From NCBI RefSeq assembly GCF_013373795.3, contig NZ_CP088022.1, positions 7,440,001 to 7,504,000 of the forward strand: DNA of 64,000 nucleotides, given 5' to 3'. The DNA comes from Bradyrhizobium quebecense (GTDB taxonomy: Bacteria; Pseudomonadota; Alphaproteobacteria; Rhizobiales; Xanthobacteraceae). Below, in pieces: positions 38,013-46,600 of the stretch (positions within the stretch are counted from its first letter, which is position 1; every line of letters starts with the position of its first letter). Made by a program: the position numbers and the translations under genes. The notes beneath the pieces are model-generated. The model was not told the DNA's origin. It was given only the letters and a program-made list of their open reading frames with translations, and searched no databases.

Positions 38013-38315
38013 ATGTCATCCACCGTCGATCTGGCGAAACTGCATATTGACGACTTCACGCTGCATCAGGGCGCGGAGTTCGAGATGCAGACGGCGGAAG
38101 GCGTCGTGGCGCTGAGGCTCACCAAGGTCGAGCCCGCGGGCAACAGCGGCCGGCCGGGCGGCGCCTTCTCGCTGCTGTTCGCGGGGCCGAAGGGAGCATG
38201 GTTGCCGCAGGCGATCTATCCGGTGCGGCATCCGGCGCTGGGCCTGATCGAGATCTTCCTGGTGCCGATCGGCCCGCTCGGAGACGGCAACGGCTATCAG
38301 GCGGTCTTCACCTGA
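38013..38315 (+). CDS. DUF6916-like small protein
   Basis: A 100-residue protein: MSSTVDLAKLHIDDFTLHQG, VALRLTKVEPAGNSGRPGGAFSLLFAGPKGAWLPQAIYPVRHPALG, IEIFLVPIGPLGDGNGYQAVF. The pattern (short beta-rich protein with FSLLFxGP and IFLVPIGP) is the DUF6916 type that I associate with tail-collar protein clusters. Function unknown. Its 3' end overlaps the convergent GNAT gene by 19 bases. The ATG at 38013 is chosen because the longer frame only translates intergenic DNA. Confidence 0.7.
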   Translation: MSSTVDLAKLHIDDFTLHQGAEFEMQTAEGVVALRLTKVEPAGNSGRPGGAFSLLFAGPKGAWLPQAIYPVRHPALGLIEIFLVPIGPLGDGNGYQAVFT

Positions 38316-38857
38316 TGGCCGGAAGCTGCGGTCCCGCACCAGCGCATCAGGTCGTAGACGCCCTTGTCTTCCTCGGTGACGAAACCGAGCCGGCGGTAGA
38401 GCCGCATCGCCGGATTGAACTTCTCGACATGGATTGACATCGCCTTGCCTGCGCCGGCGGCCTCGTCGAGCAGGTCGCGCATCAGCGCGCCGCCGAGACC
38501 CGATCCGCGATGTTCGGGCAGGAAGGCGATATCGATGACGCAATGCTCGCTCGGCCAGCGGTCGACATAGAGGCGGCCGATATCCTCTCTATCGCGCATC
38601 GTCACCAACCAGTCGGCCGTCGGATAGTGCTGCTGGTAATGCGCATGCTGCGCCTGGAACTGCATCGCCAGAAAAGCGGCCTTCTGCTCCGCGCTCCACG
38701 ATGTCACTGCCAGTTCATCGGTGCGCGTCGAAGCATAGAGCCGCGACAGGAAGGGCAAATCGGCATCGGCGATACGACGGAAGCTCAGGCCCGCATCCGC
38801 GGCGCGCGTCCATCCGAACGCCGCGGCAGCCGCATCAGTGCTCAAACCATCCGTCAT
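38297..38857 (-). CDS. GNAT-family N-acetyltransferase
   Basis: A 186-residue acetyltransferase. Central beta strands and the acetyl-CoA motif FLPEHRGSGLGGALMRDLLDEA near 113-134, followed by MSIHVEKFNPAMRLYRRLGF, the usual substrate-side segment. Last gene of a tightly packed minus-strand operon after three tail-collar proteins (7 bp from the third), so it may acetylate those proteins or their partner. This is inferred from context; acceptor unknown. Confidence 0.85.
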   Translation of the reverse strand: MTDGLSTDAAAAAFGWTRAADAGLSFRRIADADLPFLSRLYASTRTDELAVTSWSAEQKAAFLAMQFQAQHAHYQQHYPTADWLVTMRDREDIGRLYVDRWPSEHCVIDIAFLPEHRGSGLGGALMRDLLDEAAGAGKAMSIHVEKFNPAMRLYRRLGFVTEEDKGVYDLMRWCGTAASGHQVKTA

Positions 38858-38864
38858 GGCCGAT

Positions 38865-39392
38865 CTAGCTGCGCGGCGGGAAAATGCCCTGCAACGCGAT
38901 GCAGAAATTCAACGTGAGATAGGGCATCAGGTTGTTGTGGGGCTGGCTGCCGCCATTCGGCAGAATTGAACTGGTTGCCGAGAAAGGCGAAACGTTGGTC
39001 AGCGTCGCCGTGTAGGCCTGTCCCGGGTTTGCCCGTGCAAGGGATCGTGCCGGACTGGGCGTGGCAAGCTGAGACTGATTGATATTGCCCAGAACCCCGT
39101 GGTTGTGCTGGGGCATCTGGCTTTGCAGCAGCGTCACCGTCGTCGTACCGGCGGACTGCCCGATGTCGTAGAAAGTGCCGGAGGAGCTCTGCCCCTGCTG
39201 CATCGGCGCGCTGCCTTGCAGGTTGGGCAACGCAAAAGTGCTCTTGCCGTCGCCGCCATAGTAGGTGCCGAGCAGCGAGAAAAGCGCGGTGTTCTGCGAG
39301 ATCGGCATGAGCTGGCCGTTGCAGAGAGCCCACCCCGTCGGCGCAAAGTCGAACGGAAAAATGCGGATCTCGGCCAGGAATTGATCAGACAT
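38865..39392 (-). CDS. Phage tail collar domain protein 3 (MdpB-like)
   Basis: A 175-residue protein with the tail-collar fold: LAEIRIFPFDFAPTGWALCNGQLMPISQNTALFSLLGTYYGGDG near the N-terminus, FALPNLQG, a TVTLLQSQMPQHNHG middle and the conserved end PYLTLNFCIALQGIFPPRS. The nearest described relatives are called microcystin-dependent protein MdpB or tail fibre-like proteins. There is no signal peptide. Nine bases separate it from the second paralogue. Possibly forms heterotrimers or filaments with the two neighbours (inference). Confidence 0.88.
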   Translation of the reverse strand: MSDQFLAEIRIFPFDFAPTGWALCNGQLMPISQNTALFSLLGTYYGGDGKSTFALPNLQGSAPMQQGQSSSGTFYDIGQSAGTTTVTLLQSQMPQHNHGVLGNINQSQLATPSPARSLARANPGQAYTATLTNVSPFSATSSILPNGGSQPHNNLMPYLTLNFCIALQGIFPPRS

Positions 39393-39401
39393 GGTCCTGT
39401 C

Positions 39402-39905
39402 CTAGTTCTGGCTCGGGTAAACGCCGAACAGTGAAATGATGAAGTTGTAGCAGAGGTAGGGTTGCATGTTGTCGTGCGGCTGGTTGCCGCCGACGAGCGA
39501 GCACGCCTGGCTCGCCATCGGCGAGGCGGCTGCGACCTCGCGGTAGATCTGGGTCGCTCCCACCGCGCCCACGACATTGCCGGTCACCGTGTTGCCGGTC
39601 GCGTTGTTCAGGGACGCTGCCATCGAGTGGTTGTGAACGGGCAGTTGCTGGGTGATCAGCGTCACCTGCTCGGAGCCCCCGGTCTGCCCGATGACAAAGC
39701 CGCTGGTCTGGTGCAGCGGCAGCCGACCTTGCAGGTTCGGCAGCGCGAATGTCTGCTGGCCGTCACCGCCATAGGTGGTTCCGATCAAATTGAACAGCGT
39801 GTCGTATTGGTCGATCGGCAGGATCTGTCCCTGGCAGAGCATCCAGCCGGCCGGTGCAAAATTGCCGGCGAACATGCGGATCTCGCCAACATAAGGCTGG
39901 CCCAT
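39402..39905 (-). CDS. Phage tail collar domain protein 2 (MdpB-like)
   Basis: A 167-residue paralogue: VGEIRMFAGNFAPAGWMLCQGQILPIDQYDTLFNLIGTTYGGDGQQTFALPNLQGRLPLHQ, QLPVHNHSM, and QPYLCYNFIISLFGVYPSQN. It is the most divergent of the three (NFIISLFGVYP instead of FCIALQGIFP), suggesting specialised rather than redundant copies. Twelve bases from the first paralogue; GAAGGA ribosome site. Confidence 0.88.
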   Translation of the reverse strand: MGQPYVGEIRMFAGNFAPAGWMLCQGQILPIDQYDTLFNLIGTTYGGDGQQTFALPNLQGRLPLHQTSGFVIGQTGGSEQVTLITQQLPVHNHSMAASLNNATGNTVTGNVVGAVGATQIYREVAAASPMASQACSLVGGNQPHDNMQPYLCYNFIISLFGVYPSQN

Positions 39906-39917
39906 GGCGCGCGTCCT

Positions 39918-40415
39918 TCAATTCCGGGAGGGGAAGATGCCCTGCAATGCGATGCAGAAGCTCAGCGTGAGATACGGCTGCATGTTCTCGTGAGGCTGCG
40001 AGCCCCCGGCATTGCCGACGGTGCTCGGGTCCAGCGTCGTCAAATTGGCGGGAGCGGTGTAGAGATTGGCCGACGTCGCCATCAGATTGTTGGTGACCGC
40101 GGCGTTGTCTGCGCCGTTGGTCGTGCCCTGAAACGTATGCGGATGCTGTGGCATCTCGGCGATCGATAGTGTGTGGGATGTTTCACCGCCAGTCTGCCCG
40201 ATTGTGAATCCCGACCCCGCATGCAACGGCACTTTTCCCTGCAGGTTGGGCAGCGCGAAGGTCGTCTGGCCATTGCCGCCATAGATCGTGCCGAGCAACG
40301 AGAACAGCGCCTGGTTCTGATTGATCGGCAGCAACTGGCCATTGCAAAAGGCCCAGCCTTTCGGCGGAAAGTTGAACGACATCATCCTGATTTCAGAGAG
40401 AAACGGTAGGGACAT
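39918..40415 (-). CDS. Phage tail collar domain protein 1 (MdpB-like)
   Basis: A 165-residue paralogue and first gene of the set: LSEIRMMSFNFPPKGWAFCNGQLLPINQNQALFSLLGTIYGGNGQTTFALPNLQGKVPLH, MPQHPHTFQG, and PYLTLSFCIALQGIFPSRN. Start ATG with GGAGG four bases upstream. It lies 273 bp downstream of the giant repeat protein on the same strand, with a perfect hairpin between, so it is either an independent unit or partly read through. Confidence 0.88.
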   Translation of the reverse strand: MSLPFLSEIRMMSFNFPPKGWAFCNGQLLPINQNQALFSLLGTIYGGNGQTTFALPNLQGKVPLHAGSGFTIGQTGGETSHTLSIAEMPQHPHTFQGTTNGADNAAVTNNLMATSANLYTAPANLTTLDPSTVGNAGGSQPHENMQPYLTLSFCIALQGIFPSRN

Positions 40416-40645
40416 CGATCCTCCGTCAGACGATCCGTCTCGTCAGTGACTCAATTAATGAAAATGCAAGGCAAATGCGGTCGCGCGATTACGAATGCAC
40501 GATAGCGTGTTCTACGCGAAGTGCAACCTAAACGATTGCCGAAGTTTCGTGATTTTTTGTCTGGCTGCGTGACGCGCAGATGTCGTTCCGATGACGTTCG
40601 CTTCGCCACAACGACCGATGCGAATGCGGCGCGACCGAATCGCGA

Positions 40646-40671
40646 CGCCTGCCGGATCGTTCCGGCAGGCG
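40646..40671 (-). terminator. Hairpin after the giant repeat protein
   Basis: Eleven-base perfect stem CGCCTGCCGGA / TCCGGCAGGCG with loop TCGT, 18 bases past the stop at 40689. No U-tract, so termination may be partial. The rest of the 40416-40688 gap is AT-richer than its surroundings and probably holds a promoter for the tail-collar operon; no open frame there is credible. Confidence 0.6.
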
Positions 40672-40688
40672 CTGCTCGCGCCGTTCGA

Positions 40689-43600
40689 TCAAACCACCAG
40701 ATCGTGATGGGTCTGGAGATGATCGGTCGGGTTGCCGCCCATGGCGGCGTAGGCCGCCTCGTGGCCGACCCACCATGGCGTCGCGGCACTGGACTGCCCG
40801 CTGAACAGATCAGATAAAGTCTGCGTGTTCGTGGCCACATCCACGTGGTTTGTGTTGGTCTGCGACTGCGTCTGGGTCAATGACGAGAAGTCGAAGCTGT
40901 CGCCGTTGGTCACCTTGAGCAGACCGGTGGTCTGCAAAGTGGCGGTTTGCTGGTTCGAGGTTGAGGTGCCTTGCGTGGGCATCGCCTTTTGCAGGGCCGC
41001 ATTGGATTGGGCGACATCCGAGGTAGTGGCAAGCCGGCGCTCGCCGTCGGCGATGCCGATATACATCAGGCTGTTGGCATCGGATGGCGAAACGGAGTCG
41101 GGGAGGCCGAGCACGTGACCCAGTTCGTGGACCACGGTGGTCAGCAGATCGAGATGACCCGCAGCCGCCGTCGACGGATCGGTCAAGAGATCGGTGCCGG
41201 CGGCGTTGACGGCGTGGGTGAATTCGAAATTGTCCGACGGGGTCGGGTCGATGAACCAGCCATGGCCGGCGGCATCGGCGTCGATCGTGATATGCAAGGC
41301 GCCTTCCTGACCGACAATCTGGCCGGCGAGGTCGGCGATGCTGAAGGTCGCGGCATGCAGGAGGGCGAGCTGCGTCGCGTTGGCGCCCGCACTCGCCCAT
41401 TCGGCGATCGCCGCCGACACCACCGAATTGAGCTCGGCCTGCGTCAGGTGCATCTCGCCGGTGCTCGGGGTCGACGCCTGAACGCCGCCCGCTTCGGCAA
41501 GCAGCGGCGCGACCACCGCGGGCAGTGCAGGCAGCGTGCCGACCAGCGTCGTCGTGCCGTTGCCGCCCGTGGTGTCGACGGTGATGCCGCCCGTGGTGCT
41601 GGTGTTGTCGTCGGTGATCACGCCTGCGGCGGTCCCCGATGTTGAACCGTTCTTCGAGAGGTTCAGATGGGTGCTGGCGCCGAAATTGCTCAACTCGACG
41701 TCGGTGGCGTAGAGCGTGCTATGGTTCAGCGTATTCTTGCTGCCCGTGCCGCCGGCACCCATGCCGATGACGACATTCGTCGTACTGGTGTCGGTCGCCG
41801 TCGCGCCGTTCTCGACGTCGAGCGCCGCGAACGGACTGTTGGAGGTCGGAGACGACACCGAGTTGCCGTAGAGCGTGGCGTTGAGGGTCGAGCTGCCGTC
41901 GTTATTCTGCAGCGCGATGCCGGCGTCGCCGACGCCGGTGATGGTGTTGTTCTGGATCAGCGTCGTCAGGCTGCCGGCGCCTGCGTCGCGGACGAAGATG
42001 CCGTCGGAGTTGGATCCCACCTTCGCCGGGCCGATATCGTTGCTGGCGATGGTGCCGGACATGGTGCCGTTGTCCTGGCCCTTCGCTACGAAAATGCCGA
42101 CCGTGTCGAAGGCGTTGGCGCCGCCGTCGGTCAGGATGTTGTGCGAGATGTCGAACGTGGTGGTCGCGGCGGAGACATTGCCGCCGGAGCCGCTCCTGAT
42201 GTCGACCGCCGTGCCGCCGCCGGGAACGATCGCTTGGCCGTTGTGGAAGGTGTTGCTCCGCACTACGGCGTCCATCGACGAATTGTTGTTGGCGGCGAAC
42301 GCGATGAAGTCGGACCGCGTGCCGGAAAACGTGCTGTTGGTCACCGTGTAGTTGGCGGTCGCGGAGTTGTAGACTTGGCCGAGGACGTTGTCGTTGCCGC
42401 TCGAGCCGATCAGGCCGAACGTGTCGCTGTCCATGGTCAGGCGGTTCAGCGTGCCGCTGGTGTTGTAGAGATCGACATTCTGGGTGAAGCCGCCCGAAAT
42501 GCTCGATCCCGTGATCGACGCGGTGCCGAGCAGATTGTCGAACCGGATGCTGCTTTCCTCGCGGTCACCGGCATTGGTGGTGCCGTTGGTGCCGCTGATC
42601 GCGCTGTTGGCGAGCGTGAAATTGGTGACGCCATTGCCGTAGATCGCGAAGTTGCTGAAGTCGTGCAGCGTCATGTCAGTCAGCGACACGTTGGCGGTGT
42701 TGTGCAGGAAAATGCCGGTACCGCCGTCGCCCGATGTGGTTTGCCCGCCGGCGTCGGTGCCGCTCAGGATATCGCCGCCGGTCTTGTTGTTGATCGTGCC
42801 ACCGGATCCCGCGGAGCCGGTCCCGGTGACCGTGAGCCCGCCGGCCGTTCCCGTCGTGTCGAGGATGATGCCGGCATTGCCCGACGAGCCTGTCGCCGAA
42901 ATGCTCTTGAAGGTGAGATTGCCGGCGCCGATGTTGGTGTGCTCGACATCGAGGGCGGTGCCAGTCGTCGACGTGATGGTGTTGTTGCTGCCTGTGACGG
43001 TGATGGTGCCGCCATGGGTGAAGCTCAAGCCGGCACCGCTGGCCGTCTTGACCGTGATGTCGGACATCGTGACGGTGCCGACATTGTTGCCGTCGTCGCT
43101 GATGCCGATGCCGGTCGAGGCCGAGGTGTCGATGCTGACGCCGGTGATGGTGTGGCCCGACGTGCCGAGCAGGTCGATGCCGTTGTCGGCGCCGGTGACA
43201 TGGATGACCGGATCGGTGCCGGAGCCGACATTCGCGGTCACCGTGGCGTTGGTCACCGGATTGGTGAACGTCAGGGTATGGCTGCCGCCGATCAGGTTGA
43301 CGCCGCTGGCGAGGTTGATGCCGTTGGCTTCGCTGTAGGTGCCGGTGCCGTGCTCGAGCACGACATAGTCGCCGGAGCCGGCCGGATTCGCCGCGTTGAA
43401 GGCCGCGATCGAGGTGTAGGGATCGTGCTGGGTACCGAGGTTGAGGCTGGTGCCTGTCGTCGAGTTGTCGATGTAGAACACCTGCGGCACGACGCCGACA
43501 TGGAAGGTCTGCGGGCCGGAGGTTTGCGCGCCGGGTGTGCCGGTGTTGCCGTTGTCGTTGACGTTGAGCGTGACGGTATCCGAGCCGGTGAAGCCGTCGT

Positions 43601-46600
43601 CGCTGTTGTAGGTCAGCGTCGCCAGCGCGGTATTGACCTGCGCGATGGTGCCGGTGAGCGTGACGGTGTGGCTGGCGTTGTTGGTGAAGCTAGCGAGCCC
43701 CGTGGTGTCGAAGCTCAGGGCCGCGTGGCTTGAGGCGATCGTCGCCGTGACGTTCCCACTGCCGGCGTCGACGTCGGCGACCGACAGGCCGGAGATCGTG
43801 AGATTGGTGTGCGAGAAGGCGGTGCCGATCGAATTGTCCGCCGGCACCGTCGCGGTGGGCGCATCGTTGACGGCGGTCACGCTTCCCGTCGTCGATGCTG
43901 TCCCGGTGTTGTTGCCGCCGTTGGCGGTGCCGCCGTCATCGTGCACGGTCAGGGTATAGGAACGCGCGGTGGTATCGGGGTTTTCGCTGGTGTTGTTGAA
44001 CTGGATCAGGTCGAGCGCCGCATTATAGTGCGCCAGCGTGTCGGTGCCGGTGAAGCTGATCGTTTCCGTTCCGGCGGTGCTGCTGATGTCAAAGTGGATC
44101 CCGCCGATGTCGCCGCTGGTGCCGGCGTGCCCCGCGATTGAGAGCGCGTCCGACGGCTTCAGATCGTTCAGCACGAAGGTCGCATCGGTCAGGTTGTTGC
44201 CTTCGGCGTCTGATATCGTCAGGTTTGGCGTGATCGTCACCGGCGTCGAGTTCGCTGCCGGCGTGCCATTCGGCGGTTCGGTGAATCCGGCGATGGCGCC
44301 GAAGCTGATCACCGGCGCGTCGTTGACCGGTGTGACATGGATGGTCGAGGTCGATGTGTTGCTGTCCAGCGAGCCGTCATTGACCGTAAAGCTGACGGTA
44401 CGATCCGCCCCGGACGGATTGTCGCTGGTGTTGAAATAGGTGATGGAGTCGAGCGCGGCCTTGTAGTTCGCGACGCTGGAGGAGCCGGTCAACGTCAAAA
44501 CGCCGGTCGCGGCGTTGTACGATCCGTTGATGCCGTTTTGGTTGATGAAGCCGAGCACGTCCTGGCCCGCGGCGAAGCCGCCGGTAATAGCAACCGTGGC
44601 GCTGGCCATGTTGGCGCTGTCGACGTCGGACACGTTGACCGACGTGTCGATCGCGGTCGCGGCCTGGTTCTCGATGTAGTTCAGCGTGCCGCCGGCTGAC
44701 GTGACCGGCGGATCGTTGACCGGCGTGACGTTGATGGTGTCGGTGACTGCCGTGGAATTCGCGGCGCCGTCATTGGCTGTTATCGTCACCGTGCGCGCCA
44801 GGCCCGACGGGTTGTCGCTGGTGTTGAAATAGGTCACCGAGGCCAGCGCGGCCTGGTAGTTAGCGACCGTGTCGGTGCCGGTCAACGTCAGTTTGCCGGT
44901 CGCGGCATCGAACGTGCCGGTGATGTTGCCGATGGTGGTGAAGCCCAGGACATCCTGGCCGTTGGCATAGTTGCCGGTGATCTGCACGGTAGCGCCGGCC
45001 AGCGTGGTGTTGTCGACGTCGGTGACCGTGATCGCCGGGTCGAACGCGGTCGCGACCTGGTTCTCGGTGTAGTTCAGCGCGTGGCCGGCGGTGACCACGG
45101 GCGGGTCGTTGACCGGGGTGACGTTGATGGTGTCGGTGACTGGCGTGCTGTCGAGCGTACCGTCATTGGCCGTGATCGTCACGGTGCGCGCCAGCCCAGA
45201 CGGATTGTCGCTGGTGTTGAAATAGGTCACGGACGCCAGCGCGGCCTGGTAGTTGGCGACAGAATCGATGCCGGTCAGCGTCAGCGTTCCGGTCGCGGCA
45301 TCGAACGTGCCGGTGATCGTGGCGGTGTTGACGAAGCCGAGGACGTCCTCGCCGCTCACATAGTGGTCGGTGATCTGGACCGTCGCGTGGTCGAGCGTGG
45401 CGTTGTCGGAATCGGTGACGGTGATCGCCGAATCGATCGCGGTCGCAACCTGGTTTTCCGTGTAGTTCAGGGTGTGGCCGGCGGTGACGACCGGGGCTGC
45501 GTCGATGACGACGCCGATGGTGAAGGTCTGCTGGCTGTGCAGCGTGCCGTCGGAGGAATCGACCGTGACGTCGTAGGACGGATCGGCGGCGTGGATCTTG
45601 GTGGGGTCGGCGACCGTGACCTTGCCGGTTGCCGCATTGATGGTGAAGGCGCCGCCGGAGGTATCGCCGACCAGCGAATAGGTCACGGCCGGGCCGTTGA
45701 CGTCGGTCGAGGATGCCGTCACGCCGGTTCCCGAACCGACCGGTGCGCCGACTGCGACGCGGTTAATGGCGCCGTCGCTGTCGACCGGGGTCGATGGCGC
45801 GACGTCGTTGACGGCGATGGTGAAGGTCTGCGAACTCGCGAGCGTACCGTCGCTCGCCTGGGCGGTGACGGTATAGGCGTGCCCGGCCGCGCTTTCGTAG
45901 TCGATCTTGGTCGAGTCCGCGACGGTGATGACGCCCGTAGCCGCGTTGATGGTGAAGCCGCCGCCGGAGGTGTCGCCAATCAGCGAATAGGTCACGGCCG
46001 GGCCGTTGACGTCGACCGACGATGCGGTGATGCCGACGGTCGAACCGTTGGCCGCGCCTTCGGCGATCGAATTGGGAGTGGCGTCGGCATCGACCGGGGT
46101 CGACGGCGGGGCGTCGTTGACGGCGATGGTGAAGGTCTGCGAGCTCGTGAGCGTGCCGTCGCTGGCTTGCGCGGTCACCGCGTAGGAATGGGTTGGGCCG
46201 CTGCTTTCGTAGTCGATCTTGGTGGGGTCGGCGACGGTGATGACACCCGTTGTCGCGTTGATGGTGAAGCCGCCGCCCGAGGTGTCGCCGACCAGCGAAT
46301 AGGTGACGGCCGGGCCATTGACGTCGGTCGATGACGCGGTGACGCCGACCGTGCTGCCGGCGGCGGCGCCTTCGACGACACTGTTGGCGGCGACGTTGCT
46401 GTCGACCGGGGTCGACGGCGCAACGTCAGTAACGGCGATGGTGAAGGTCTGCGAACTCGCCAGCGTGCCGTCGCTCGCCTGTGCGGTAATGGTATAGCTG
46501 TGAGCCGCGCCGCTGGTTTCGTAATCGATCTTGGTGGGATCGGCGACGGTGACGACGCCGGTCGTCGCGTTGATGGTGAAGCCGCCACCCGAGGTGTCGC

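Noticed and set aside
38865..40415. Prophage or contractile injection system
   Set aside because: Only collar-domain proteins are present; no sheath, tube, baseplate, AAA, capsid, integrase or lysis genes in the surrounding 60 kb.
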